DNA of 64,000 nucleotides from Pedobacter sp. D749 (GCF_019317285.1 NZ_CP079218.1:1550001-1614000), one strand, 5' to 3'. Positions 1 to 9,523 are shown, counted from the first letter of the stretch. Made by a program: numbers and translations. Notes: a model not told the origin generated them from the sequence alone.

Positions 1-1962
1 ACTCGACACATAAGAAAAACCATCGGGAAGCAGATCTGTAACCGATACCCCAACCGCATTTCCATTACCTAAATTTTCGGCCTTAAGGGTAAATACCACA
101 TTGCTGTTTAATTCAGGGTAAGGCACATCAATCGTTTTAGTAATGGAGCGGTCGATATTACAAAGTGAAATATTTAAAGGGAGCGAAGGGGCGCTAATGC
201 CACAATCTAAACTATAACTTACTGAATAATTGCCGGAAACACCAGCCACATAAGTATTGGTGTTTGCACCACTTATCGGATTTCCGTTAAGATACCACTG
301 ATATGAAGAAGCATTCGGATTTGCGGTAAGCGTTGCAGATGCACAGTTGCTTTGCGATACGAGAGGTTGATCGGCCTTTTCAGGGAAACGGGAAATAAAG
401 TTAGACATGGAGAAACCACCACCTTGTTGCACCATCGTTACTGTAAGTCGTTCTGAGCTGTTAATGATGATTGTTTTTGGTGAGCCAATATTTGCCTTTG
501 TGAAACGGATTAAATATAAACCGGAAGTTCCTAAAGCTTTACGTGTACCAATGCCTGGTATGGTTTCAATATCGGTGCCATTATAATTGGTTGTACCAAA
601 TTGCGTTTTTAGAGAGATTTTAGCTGTACTTTTTGTAATGATGTAACCAAAATAAGATAAATCACTGTTGCTATAAGCAGTAAAATTGGTGGTTTCTACT
701 TTTCTGGACCCCGAACAAGTGGATATTGGCACTAAAGTCGCAACATCAACCTCGCAACCACCACCGTCAGAAATACCAGCCGTACCTGAAAATACTTCTA
801 CATTTTTATTGGCTTGAATTCTTGATGATGAATACCGGCCTGTATTTATACCTGGTGGATTATTGTAGCTATAAGTTCCATTAACGTAACCATGAGCAAA
901 AGTTTTAAAATCGCCGGCTTGTGCCAGTGTATAGTTAGTTACTCTTTTCTGAACACCGTTCAGGTCAAAGTCGGTAACGGTAACTACGGTGTTAGCCTCG
1001 GTTGCAATTACTGTAGTCTGCTCGGCGGTTGAATTACCCTCTCCTCTAACTACTACATACTCTTGCCCCAGCGAGGCTATTGGTGGAATTGGATTGTAGG
1101 CGCCATCCCCACAGCCTCCGGGTGCATCCAGATCTGCAGCAGTATTCATTACCGCCGATCCAGACGATTCTACCAACGTTCCCATCGGTGCATTGAACAG
1201 ATAACTTTGTCCGGCGTTTAATGTAGCTGTAGCCACGCCTCCAATTTTAACAATGGTGTTGTTTTCGGTAGCCATAATGCTATATATTGGAGGGTGGGGC
1301 TTATCTAGAGGGTTGGTACTCACCACAAGATTACCATCCCGATAGTAACCTACACGAAAAGACGTTCCAATTGCCGCATCACCGAAACTAAAAAGAGAGG
1401 CGTTGCCTTTAATATCCGCATCAGAACCGTCATTTCTTTTTAACTCATCAGGATCATTAATTATTAAATCATCAGAAGCAACGTTTCTTAAATTAACAGA
1501 AATGGATCCTGTTGCTTCTATAATTAATCCGGCTCCCGTTAATACCGTATTTAGGGGATGCGCAGGCACGTCCTTAGGCAATCCAGTGAAGCGTTGTACA
1601 TAAGGTGTACCTTGCAAACAGGTAAAATTAAATAATAGTGTACCATCACTTTTATATATTGTTCCGGTAACGGTTCCAATATCTGATGTAATAACAATTT
1701 CATTGGCTTTACTCCAATATTGCCATGGGGCAGGCGCAATGTAATGTTTTGAATAGCTGCTTGCCGATAAACGTTTTATAGTGTTTGTGCTGGTTTTTGA
1801 AGAAAAAGGAAAGGATAAATTATTAGCGCCAGCGTTTGTTATGGTTTTAATTTCATGGCGTGCAAATGCAATATTTGCTGAGCAGAGCAATATTAATCCC
1901 AGTAACCCGCTAAATAAAAACACCAGAAAAGCCCTGATCATAAATAAACTGTTGGAACCCAT
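1..1962 (-). CDS. Large exported surface protein, partial (IgGFc-binding-like N-terminus, Ig-like and DUF11 repeats)
   Basis: The frame is open on the minus strand from an ATG at 1962 to the window edge, giving 654 codons with no stop, so the C-terminus is missing. A second ATG at 1941 starts a classical signal peptide (MIRAFLVFLFSG..., cut after IAFA) and may be the real start. The first ~430 residues carry beta-rich sequence with phrases such as NNTIVKIGG, TLNAGQSYLFNA and GQEYVVVRGEG, which resembles the IgGFc_binding-type N-terminal domain of Bacteroidota surface proteins. After it comes an Ig/PKD-like module (SYQWYLNGNPI) and then the start of a DUF11 repeat (NVVFTLKAENLGNGNAVGV). Such proteins usually end in a type IX secretion sorting domain; that part lies outside the window, so this is inference. 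Likely role is adhesion or surface structure. The gene is clear, the function loose. Confidence 0.85.
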   Translation of the reverse strand, partial: MGSNSLFMIRAFLVFLFSGLLGLILLCSANIAFARHEIKTITNAGANNLSFPFSSKTSTNTIKRLSASSYSKHYIAPAPWQYWSKANEIVITSDIGTVTGTIYKSDGTLLFNFTCLQGTPYVQRFTGLPKDVPAHPLNTVLTGAGLIIEATGSISVNLRNVASDDLIINDPDELKRNDGSDADIKGNASLFSFGDAAIGTSFRVGYYRDGNLVVSTNPLDKPHPPIYSIMATENNTIVKIGGVATATLNAGQSYLFNAPMGTLVESSGSAVMNTAADLDAPGGCGDGAYNPIPPIASLGQEYVVVRGEGNSTAEQTTVIATEANTVVTVTDFDLNGVQKRVTNYTLAQAGDFKTFAHGYVNGTYSYNNPPGINTGRYSSSRIQANKNVEVFSGTAGISDGGGCEVDVATLVPISTCSGSRKVETTNFTAYSNSDLSYFGYIITKSTAKISLKTQFGTTNYNGTDIETIPGIGTRKALGTSGLYLIRFTKANIGSPKTIIINSSERLTVTMVQQGGGFSMSNFISRFPEKADQPLVSQSNCASATLTANPNASSYQWYLNGNPISGANTNTYVAGVSGNYSVSYSLDCGISAPSLPLNISLCNIDRSITKTIDVPYPELNSNVVFTLKAENLGNGNAVGVSVTDLLPDGFSYVSS

Positions 1963-2619
1963 ATGTGACTAAAACATGGATCTAATAATTCATTAAAGGC
2001 TGAGGCCGTTTTAATAAATTTTGGCATAATAAATCAATTGCCTATATAGATTAGGTTTGATTTATTGTGTAGTTCGAATGTGTCAGTTATTTGGGTTATA
2101 CGGTCGAAAGTAATTAAAAAAAAATATTAAAAAACACCCTTAATATTAATTTTTAATACACTTTAAAGCTGTTTAAAGGCGTTTTTTGCATAAATTTAAT
2201 CACCTGTATTTCTACTGATACGCCTTTAGTCAAAAGCCGATTATCTTCTTTTAATTTTGTTAATTAACAACTAATTTGTAGTCAATTAATTGTGGTGTTT
2301 TTACAAGTCTGAAACTACGATGAAGCATTTGGGATTAGAAAAAATGTTTTTTTTGTAAAAATATTGTGATTTACATAGGGATTTAATTTTATCGGTGACT
2401 GAAAACCAATCTAACCAGGATTTTGTTTAAAAAACCGCTAATAATTAAGGATGTAAATTTATTATCCAGCATGGTTTTAATGCTTTTATAGAGGAGTTTT
2501 AGATGATGAATATGCAAATGGACCAAGCTGAATATTATATGGCTCAATGTTATATTCAGCATTAATTGGCATTTCGAATAAACTAAATGCATTATGAATG
2601 TTAATGTGCCGGAAGCTGA

Positions 2620-2715
2620 TCAGTATTAGCCGCAAAAAATCAAATCCAAATTTCTGGTAATGGCAAATCAATCCTGCGTTTTCCCGAGGTTATCTATCTG
2701 GCAGAAATAATGTAA
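2620..2715 (+). pseudogene. Possible LytTR-domain remnant
   Basis: A 31-codon open stretch bounded by an upstream stop reads ...NGKSILRFPEVIYLAEI..., which resembles the first two strands of LytTR DNA-binding domains (nGk..i.f.dIiylea). No start codon and no continuation are visible. If correct it is the debris of a LytTR response regulator. The match is short and may be chance. Confidence 0.2.
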
Positions 2716-2779
2716 CCTGATATTGGCCTGCTCTGAAGTTAAGGTCAATTATAGGTTATACTGATACTTCTATGCCCGT

Positions 2780-2917
2780 TTAAGAATTTGTATTTTCTGG
2801 TTCCGGATTGCCTGTCGCTTCACCTAATGGCGCTATGCCACAAGCTGCCCATATAAATTTAAAAATATTCAGGAATTCGCATTGGATATCCCTTTCAGAT
2901 TGTATTTCGTTTTCCAT
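2780..2917 (-). CDS. Possible small peptide, 45 aa
   Basis: An ATG at 2917 opens a 45-residue frame beginning MENEIQSERD and ending in a charged tail. The middle is a hydrophobic FKFIWAACGIAPLG segment with two cysteines in the whole peptide, and the end is rich in Pro, Glu and Asn. The frame can be extended upstream to 3085, but that part looks non-coding. The shape (acidic leader, hydrophobic core) is loosely like a peptide precursor, but no modifying enzyme is next to it. Function unknown; it may not be expressed. Confidence 0.2.
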   Translation of the reverse strand: MENEIQSERDIQCEFLNIFKFIWAACGIAPLGEATGNPEPENTNS

Positions 2918-3417
2918 GTTGTGCCGCTTTAATCTGCTTATAAACAAAGAAAGGCTGGTTTGTGTTTGCAAAAATAATGCTCTAATGTAAGTATTATGTT
3001 TCGTAAATGTTAAGGATTGACTTACTTTATTCCGGAAAACCTGCTTGAACCATTGCTGATAATATGCAATTGCAATTGTTTCCAAATGTACTTATATATT
3101 GGAAACTACCAGGTGATCCATTATATTTACTTATTCGATAAATGACTGCTGTAGGTTAAAGCGAACTGTTATCTTCGGTAGAGCATTGTATTTTTCAATT
3201 GATTTAATACGCAGTATATCCCAGGTTGATTTTGTGTGTGCCTTAGGGGCGATATCATCTAAAATCTTTCAACTCATGAATATTGCTGTTGCAGATTTAC
3301 GCGGCAAGCTGCTCTCAGGAGAAGAAATTGTAGAGAAGTTTATGAGCAGGAACATGCTCAGCTTTATGGAAATAAATTTTAGGTAATTTATATTACAAAA
3401 TAAACCAAAGAAATGCT

Positions 3418-4635
3418 ATGACCAACGATCATGAACCCATGGATCCGGATAAAAAGGATTGTCTGATCCAAAAACTGCTCAATAACCAAATCACGGTGAG
3501 CGAACTTGTTGCGCTGCGGCCTGAGATTAATGAGTTTGATCTCTCTGGGATTATTCAGCACATCTACGATCTTAATCTGGAGCAAGTACGGAAGATAGCA
3601 GCATTAGCGCCAGTTATGGCCAAAGTAGATGCATTAAAAAACAGCCAGCGTAATACCCGCTTTATAAAAAAAGTGAAAAATAATTTCCGTAAACATACGG
3701 CTAAGCACAATGGTCTTAAAAATAGGGTAGTGGTGGTAGAGGGCGATTCCTGGTTCAATTATCCTGTTCTTTTAAGTGATGTAATCGATTGGGTTGCTAT
3801 GGAAGAAAATATCGCTGTTTATAGCCTCGCCTCAGGAGGCGATTGGCTGATGAATATGCTTAGTGCCAAAAAATATGTGGAACAGCTTTCTACACTCCAA
3901 CCCGATGTATTTATCATTAGCGGGGGAGGTAACGATCTGGTTGGAAACAGGAGAATAGCAGCGATGGTTACACATAAAGCAGATTCTAACGAATTTGAAC
4001 ATAGTGCCTTTGCGAAATACCTCTGTCAAAACGCAGCTAATCCGCCCGACAAACCGGAAGATTTTAAGCGGGGTATTCAGTTCATATCAAAAGATTTTTA
4101 TGCTTTGCTGGCATTTTTTCAACTCCAATATTACTTTATTATCAATGGGATTCTTACGGGGGGTAAAGGCAAGGCTGAAAATGGTAAATTTCCGGGCATA
4201 CAGATTATTACGCAAGGTTACGATTACGCCATTCCAAGTGATAAAAAGATAACAGGATATAATCCGCTCAAATGGTATCGGTTGTTTGCACGGACCTTTC
4301 TCGGACATGGCGGATGGCTAAAAACGCCCTTGCAGCTCAGAGGTATTTACGATCCCGAAGATCAGCGCAAAATTGTTTATGCCATGATTTACCTCTTTAA
4401 TGAAATGATGATTGATATTGGTCGCATTTTTACCGACATGTTGGGTGAGAACCGGGTGTTCCATATCGATTCGAGAGGATCAGTTGGTAAAAATGGCTGG
4501 ACAGATGAATTGCATCCCTTACCCCAGCATTTCAAAAAAACAGCGGCAGCCTTTATTCATTGCATTAATAACCCAAATAAAAATGGGACTGCAGTTGTAA
4601 AAGTTTTAAAACAACAGGAAGGAGGCCAGCAATGA
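3418..4635 (+). CDS. SGNH/GDSL-like hydrolase without signal peptide
   Basis: This 405-residue protein has the block pattern of SGNH (GDSL) esterases/lipases: GDS at residues 109-111 (nucleophile Ser111), a glycine block near 139-143 (ASGGDW), GGGND at 169-173 and DELH at 363-366 supplying Asp and His. The first ~100 residues are a charged helical extension with no signal peptide or membrane segment, so it is not a normal Sec-exported lipase. It overlaps the next gene by the ATGA arrangement, which implies translational coupling, and lies about 1.3 kb upstream of a contractile sheath gene. An ester-cleaving effector delivered by that system is possible; that link rests only on position and the lack of a leader. 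Substrate unknown. Confidence 0.8.
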   Translation: MTNDHEPMDPDKKDCLIQKLLNNQITVSELVALRPEINEFDLSGIIQHIYDLNLEQVRKIAALAPVMAKVDALKNSQRNTRFIKKVKNNFRKHTAKHNGLKNRVVVVEGDSWFNYPVLLSDVIDWVAMEENIAVYSLASGGDWLMNMLSAKKYVEQLSTLQPDVFIISGGGNDLVGNRRIAAMVTHKADSNEFEHSAFAKYLCQNAANPPDKPEDFKRGIQFISKDFYALLAFFQLQYYFIINGILTGGKGKAENGKFPGIQIITQGYDYAIPSDKKITGYNPLKWYRLFARTFLGHGGWLKTPLQLRGIYDPEDQRKIVYAMIYLFNEMMIDIGRIFTDMLGENRVFHIDSRGSVGKNGWTDELHPLPQHFKKTAAAFIHCINNPNKNGTAVVKVLKQQEGGQQ

Positions 4636-5135
4636 AAAAGATATTAATTTTAGCATTTGTTATCGTTTGTGGTGTAATGTCTTTTCAGGGAAATATCCTC
4701 CAGAAATTCAGTGGTAAAGGAATCATTAATCTCGAACTAGCCAATAAAGATACAGGAACGGAGATCATTTCTCTTTGGAGCGACACGCTGTATGGCGACC
4801 AAACACTTTTAAACCTCGCACAAAAGAATACACACCTCGATTTTCTGTTTATTTTGGTCTATGTATTGCTCATCATGACCCTGTCCAATGCCCAAATGCA
4901 AAGAGAAAAAACGAATTGTCTAAATGAATTGTTACGGTTTAATTTATTTCTGGCCTTCTTAATTGGCTCATTGGATGTTATTGAGAATGTCAGACTGCTA
5001 CATAGTTTCCACCACCCTGGAAATCTGGCTGAATTTTGGCGAACAGATTTTATTGCCTGGCCAAAATTTCTGATCGTGGGTTGGATAATTCTGGTCTACC
5101 TTTTCTCGGTAATTAAAGGCTGTTTTAATAAGTGA
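4632..5135 (+). CDS. Four-helix membrane protein coupled to the SGNH hydrolase
   Basis: This 167-residue protein has hydrophobic segments near residues 3-20, 69-87, 103-122 and 140-160. The stretch between the first and second segments is a polar region of about 50 residues. No family was recognised. Its ATG overlaps the stop of the preceding hydrolase by four bases, so both should be made together. A tightly coupled membrane partner of a lipid- or ester-cleaving enzyme could be an immunity protein, a membrane anchor or a substrate-handling subunit. The sequence cannot decide between these. Confidence 0.7.
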   Translation: MKKILILAFVIVCGVMSFQGNILQKFSGKGIINLELANKDTGTEIISLWSDTLYGDQTLLNLAQKNTHLDFLFILVYVLLIMTLSNAQMQREKTNCLNELLRFNLFLAFLIGSLDVIENVRLLHSFHHPGNLAEFWRTDFIAWPKFLIVGWIILVYLFSVIKGCFNK

Positions 5136-5915
5136 TTTGGTATCAATAGGCGTCATCTCCGGAGCAACGCGGAGTAGAGAGAATCTTTGGACTATGTTTA
5201 TGTCTCTATAGAAAACCAGTCCGTGAGAAACTTCTTCACTTTTACTTCTTGTTATAGGGAATTGAGTGCTTATCTAAATTATCATTTGTTTACATAAGGT
5301 ATCATATTTTAGCAGGTATTTGCGCATTTCACCTTTTTGTAAAAGGTGAAAATACGGCCTTTATCCATTACTTCTTTCTATTTCTTTTGTTGATATTTGA
5401 TACAACCAGAAGTTGTGATTATGAAAGTGTGCTGGTTTCATAATCAACCAAACAATAACATGTTAAAAGAGAAAGAAATAGTTGTAGGATGTGGCGATAC
5501 AGCCAGTTTTTTAATTTTGCTGGATAAATTAAAAAAATCCATAACTTTTACTTATCATATTGTTTCAGCAACTATGGCCACGGGTTTAGCAGGTATACTT
5601 GGTTCATGATTTCGAGGGTTAATTCCATTTTGTTGATGAAACAAGAGCAGCCAGCGCCGCCAAGAGTGATGGGCTTTGCGGATACGGCCATTGCTACTGC
5701 CGATCATAACCGTAACTTAAGCCGTTATGTATACAAATTCGGCCTGATCAACCATCCGGCATCAATCCATAATAAGCCTGTGCAGCCACAATAATTATTA
5801 AGGGCCTGCCAACACCCATACCCGAGTGGACAATAAGGTAACGGATAATGCGGCCGAACAGCTATCTTCACCCATGTATGTTTATTTAAAAACCAATAAC
5901 CGCTAAAAATAAGTT
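5136..5915. other. Gene-poor stretch before the sheath gene
   Basis: It starts with an intergenic repeat of the type seen elsewhere in this window (near 5152-5190, GCGTCATCTC...AGAATCTTT). Then come a 23-bp hairpin at 5328-5350 and several short coding-like frames that do not join: 5397-5609, 5606-5794, and 5802-5909, the last ending ...SPMYVYLKTNNR just upstream of the sheath gene. They may be scraps of a deleted gene of the injection-system operon, but none was identified. Confidence 0.5.
5328..5350. terminator. Hairpin after the SGNH/membrane gene pair
   Basis: The arms TTCACCTTTT and AAAAGGTGAA pair perfectly around a three-base loop. The stem lies about 190 bases after the stop of the membrane protein gene and is T/A-rich at its top, so it could end transcription in either direction. 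Confidence 0.45.
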
Positions 5916-7496
5916 ATGATTGCATCAAACATTAAGTCTCCTGGTGTTTACATCAATGAGCAAAATGCCTTTCCCAATAGCGTAGTCGCGGTGGCTACTG
6001 CAGTTCCGGCATTTATAGGCTATACGCCCCAGGCAGAATACAATGGTAAATCCTATACCAACGTGCCGTATAAAATTACATCATTTGCCGAGTTTCAGTC
6101 AATTTATTGTTATCCTAACCCGGCACCACCAGCAAGTCCGGCGGTACAGTATAGTCCCGAATATTATTTGGTACAGCAAAAAAGCGAACCCACTGATCGT
6201 GATTATATGATCATCAATGGTGCATACTACTCCATTTTACCCGATCCCAATACCATTTATTACATGTACAACAGTATTGAACTGTTTTATCAAAATGGAG
6301 GGGGAGAAGCCTATATCGTATCTGTAGGTACTTATGGCCCTGCATCTGCACAGCCAATGGGTGTAGGACAGCAGATTATTAATCCAAATGTTTCCTTATC
6401 ACAGCTTCAAAGTGGCCTTAAACTTTTACTTAACGAGCAGGAACCTACCATGTACATCTGTCCGGAAGCCACTTTGTTATCGGTAGATGATAATGGTACC
6501 CTGATGGAAAGTATGTTGGCGCAAAGCCAGAACATGCAAACTGCGGTATCAGTTTTCGACATTATTGGCGGCCGAAACCCGGATCCTCTAACCTATTCTA
6601 CCGATATTAATACTTTCAGGGAGCATACAGGTGAGCAGGGTTTGAGTTATGGCGTTGCATATTATCCTTTTATTGGTACCACTATTATGGAAAGCACTGA
6701 CATTAATTACACCAATCTTTTTGGCGGCGATGTTAAGCAGCTGGAACCACTGTTAAATCCGCCATCAAACCCCAATCCAACGGCTGCAGCCATTCTTCAT
6801 GATATTGAAAATCCTCCGGGAGCACCATTAACGGTAACACAATACAATAATGCATTAATCAACGCGAGTAAGGTATATGCCACCATTATTAAAAATGTAC
6901 TGGGACTTGCCAATATTCTTCCGGCAAGTGCAGGTATGGCAGGTGTAATGACCACTATTGATAACCAGGAAGGTGTATGGCAGGCTCCGGCCAATACTCC
7001 TATTACTACCGCGGTATCCTTACCCATCAATTTATCAGAAAGCCAGCAGGGTAGCCTTAACATCGATCCGGTTTCAGGTAAATCCATCAATGCCATACGC
7101 TTTTTTAACGGCATTGGTATTTTGGTATGGGGTGCCAGAACATTGGAAGGTAACAGCCAGGACTGGAGGTACATTTCGGTAAGAAGAACCATGATTATGA
7201 TCGAACAATCCTGTAAACTGGCAGCACATTCTTACGTTTTCCAACCCAATGTAAAAAATACCTGGGAAGCAGTTAAAGCAATGATCAGCAGTTTCCTGAA
7301 CACGATTTGGAAAGAAGGTGGATTGATGGGATCAACCGCTGCAGATGCCTTTTCGGTAGATTGCGGTTTAGGTACAACCATGACCGCCGATGACATCCTG
7401 AACGGATTTATGAACGTAACCGTGCGTGTTGCCATGGTACGCCCTGCAGAGTTTATTGTGCTTACTTTCCAACAGGAAATGGCGGTTTCCAGTTAA
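5916..7496 (+). CDS. Contractile tail sheath protein (phage-tail/eCIS type)
   Basis: This 526-residue protein begins MIASNIKSPGVYINEQNAFP, the typical opening of phage tail sheath (FI-like) proteins, with a PGVYI motif and then a VPAFIGYT segment. Further signs are an ELFYQNGGGEAYIVSVG segment near residue 125 and a C-terminal domain with WRYISVRR and MIMIEQS near residue 420, as in the Afp/PVC sheath proteins that polymerise around the inner tube and contract to drive it out. The length is in the range of full sheath subunits. It is followed directly by a collapsed tube/LysM remnant, then VgrG-like and PAAR genes. One sheath gene is present; antifeeding-prophage-like systems often have several. 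The protein itself looks intact. Confidence 0.93.
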   Translation: MIASNIKSPGVYINEQNAFPNSVVAVATAVPAFIGYTPQAEYNGKSYTNVPYKITSFAEFQSIYCYPNPAPPASPAVQYSPEYYLVQQKSEPTDRDYMIINGAYYSILPDPNTIYYMYNSIELFYQNGGGEAYIVSVGTYGPASAQPMGVGQQIINPNVSLSQLQSGLKLLLNEQEPTMYICPEATLLSVDDNGTLMESMLAQSQNMQTAVSVFDIIGGRNPDPLTYSTDINTFREHTGEQGLSYGVAYYPFIGTTIMESTDINYTNLFGGDVKQLEPLLNPPSNPNPTAAAILHDIENPPGAPLTVTQYNNALINASKVYATIIKNVLGLANILPASAGMAGVMTTIDNQEGVWQAPANTPITTAVSLPINLSESQQGSLNIDPVSGKSINAIRFFNGIGILVWGARTLEGNSQDWRYISVRRTMIMIEQSCKLAAHSYVFQPNVKNTWEAVKAMISSFLNTIWKEGGLMGSTAADAFSVDCGLGTTMTADDILNGFMNVTVRVAMVRPAEFIVLTFQQEMAVSS

Positions 7497-7529
7497 CAGA
7501 TTTATACATTAATTTAAAAAGATAATATT

Positions 7530-7732
7530 ATGGCAGATGGTGTAAGCGCACAAGGCGCAATATCAATCACCTTGTTACCGTGGAAGAAGGAAAACATTGC
7601 ACGAACTGTGCGAAAAGGTATGGAATAATGAAAAATATTACATTCAGTTAGCCCGCTACAACGGCCTTAATAAATTTAGAAACTTAAAAGGAGTAGAGAA
7701 ACTGATTTTTCCACTCATCATCTCAAAATATA
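7530..7732 (+). pseudogene. Fused remnant of tail tube start and LysM-protein end
   Basis: The ATG at 7530 begins MADGVSAQG, the style of gp19-like tail tube openings, but this frame runs into non-matching sequence and stops after 32 codons. From about 7568 another frame reads HLVTVEEGK, the start of a LysM motif. One base later in phase it continues LHELCEKVWNNEKYYIQLARYNGLN...LIFPLIISK and stops at 7732. This is the end of an Afp7-like LysM baseplate protein. Adding one A in the run near 7591 would join the two LysM parts. The simplest reading is a deletion that removed most of the tube gene and the N-terminal part of the LysM gene, plus a frameshift. Neither product can be functional here. 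Confidence 0.75.
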
Positions 7733-9523
7733 ATGACATCATCATCCAATATCCCTAGTGGCAGTTTAGCCACCTATACCGTTAAAGTTGCAGGAAATAC
7801 AGTTCCTGAAGAAGTAAATGTTCTTTCTGTGCGGGTAGAAAAAAGAATAAACCGAGTTTCTACGGCAATAATCACCATTTTGGATGGTGAAGCAGATACC
7901 GGAACGTTTGAGGCGAGTTCTTCTTCTGTTTTTGTACCTGGTAACATCATCAGTATCGAAGCCGGTTACGATTCGTCCAACACTGTAATCTTTAAAGGTA
8001 TTATTACCCGTCAATCTATCCATATTAATGACCTTATCGGTTCAGCTCTGGAAGTAGAATGCAAGGATGAAGCAATAAAAATGACCGTGGGCAGAAAGAG
8101 CCTCACCTTTGCACAAAAAAAAGATAGTGATGTAATCAGTTCCATCATCAGTAATTATTCTTCCTTAACGCCTGATGTAAGTGGAACAACTACTGTTTGG
8201 CCCGAGCAGGTACAGTTTTATGTAAGCGACTGGGATTTTATGCTTTCGCTGGCAGAAATGAACGGCTTGGTTGTCACCACACTTAATGGTACAGTCGCTG
8301 TAAAAGCACCAGGCGCAAACCCTAGTCCGGTATTAACCATTGGTTATGGTAGCGGATTAATGGAATTCAGGGCAGATATGAATGCCATAACTCAGTTACG
8401 TAGTGTAAAATCAAGCACCTGGGATTATAAACAACAGCAGGTAGCCAGTGATGAAGCGCCAAACAATTATGCCGGACCAGGAAATATCTCCTCCAAAACA
8501 TTAGCTGAAGTAGTTGGCCTGCCTGAATATGGCTTGCAAACCACCGCACCGATGGAAACAGAAAAACTTAATAACTGGGCCAAAGCGCAGATGCTAAAAA
8601 GTGAGTATGCCAAAATACAGGGAGAGGCTAAATTCCAGGGAACTAACCTGGTTGATCCCGGTAAATTTATGACCTTTAACGGTCTTGGCGGTAGGTTTAA
8701 CGGCGATTATCTAATTTCTGGTGTTATCCATGACCTTTCTGAAGGAAACTGGGTTACTGAAGTTTCGGTAGGCCTTTCGCCTCAATGGTTTATCGAAGAA
8801 CCCGATGTAATGGCACCTTCAGCTTCTGGCATGTTGCCTGGCGTTAGGGGTATATTTAATGGCACCGTTAAAAAAATGTATGATGATCCCGATTCGCAGT
8901 ACCGCATTTTAGTAGATGTGCCGCTATTTGACCAAACCGGTCAGGGCATTTGGGCAAGATTGGCTAATTTTTATTCAACCAGCGGTGCAGGTGCCTTTTT
9001 TCTACCCGAAGTAGGTGATGAAGTGGTACTAGGCTTTTTAAACGAAGATCCACGCAACCCCGTGATATTAGGTAGTATGTATAGCAGTCCGAAAAATAAG
9101 CCTTATTCAGGCCTTAACCCTAACGAGAAAAACTCTATAAAGGCGATTGCTTCCAGATCTAACATTAATATCGAATTTGATGATGAAAATAAGGTGTTAA
9201 CCATTGCCACCCCGGATAAAAACACAATGATTTTCAGCGATAAGGATAAAAAAATCACCATTCAGGATGAACATAACAATAGCATTGTCATGTCTGCGAG
9301 CGGGATTACCATCAAAAGTGCTACAGATATTAATATACAGGCAGATCAAAAAGTGAATATCGCAGGTACACAGGGTGTAACTATAAAAGCGCCAACAGGA
9401 GATGTTGCGGTAAGTGGTTTAAACATTAAACAAGTAGCCGACAGCCAGTTTTCCGCAGAAGGATCAATGACCACAGAAATTAAAAGTGGGATGGAACTGA
9501 GCCTGAAAAGTGCAATGATATGA
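7733..9523 (+). CDS. VgrG-like spike protein (Afp8/Pvc8 type)
   Basis: This 596-residue protein has the gp27/gp44-like N-terminal part of VgrG proteins, including VPGNIISIEAGYDSSNTVIFKGII near residues 62-85. A gp5/base_V OB-fold follows from about 375 to 450 (GIWARLANFYSTSGAGAFFLPEVGDEVVLGFLNEDPRNPVILGSMY, given here in two overlapping motifs: ARLANFYS and GDEVVLGF). A beta-helical tail with repeats like ITIKSATDINIQADQKVNI completes it. It would form the trimeric spike under the tube. It follows the LysM remnant without a gap and precedes the PAAR gene by 26 bases. The last residues are LSLKSAMI; one extra A would give a longer ending SAMIMIN, so the very end may be clipped. Confidence 0.9.
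   Translation: MTSSSNIPSGSLATYTVKVAGNTVPEEVNVLSVRVEKRINRVSTAIITILDGEADTGTFEASSSSVFVPGNIISIEAGYDSSNTVIFKGIITRQSIHINDLIGSALEVECKDEAIKMTVGRKSLTFAQKKDSDVISSIISNYSSLTPDVSGTTTVWPEQVQFYVSDWDFMLSLAEMNGLVVTTLNGTVAVKAPGANPSPVLTIGYGSGLMEFRADMNAITQLRSVKSSTWDYKQQQVASDEAPNNYAGPGNISSKTLAEVVGLPEYGLQTTAPMETEKLNNWAKAQMLKSEYAKIQGEAKFQGTNLVDPGKFMTFNGLGGRFNGDYLISGVIHDLSEGNWVTEVSVGLSPQWFIEEPDVMAPSASGMLPGVRGIFNGTVKKMYDDPDSQYRILVDVPLFDQTGQGIWARLANFYSTSGAGAFFLPEVGDEVVLGFLNEDPRNPVILGSMYSSPKNKPYSGLNPNEKNSIKAIASRSNINIEFDDENKVLTIATPDKNTMIFSDKDKKITIQDEHNNSIVMSASGITIKSATDINIQADQKVNIAGTQGVTIKAPTGDVAVSGLNIKQVADSQFSAEGSMTTEIKSGMELSLKSAMI

Larger units (their letters stand above)
1963..3417. other. Long gene-poor AT-rich stretch
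   Basis: About 1.45 kb without a convincing gene. The first 450 bases are very AT-rich with poly-A/T runs and probably hold the promoter of the surface-protein gene. Short coding-like scraps occur further on: a LytTR-like scrap near 2620-2715, a possible 45-residue peptide on the minus strand at 2780-2917, and an unassigned 66-codon frame at 3186-3386 that has no recognisable domain. The pattern looks like decayed DNA beside the injection-system island. Confidence 0.6.

Noticed and set aside
3186..3386. A 66-codon frame on the plus strand before the SGNH gene
   Set aside because: No domain, no signal, and composition like the surrounding AT-rich DNA; kept only as part of the gene-poor stretch.
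5397..5794. Two overlapping short frames ahead of the sheath gene
   Set aside because: They do not join, have no recognisable domain, and cannot be tied to a known injection-system gene.
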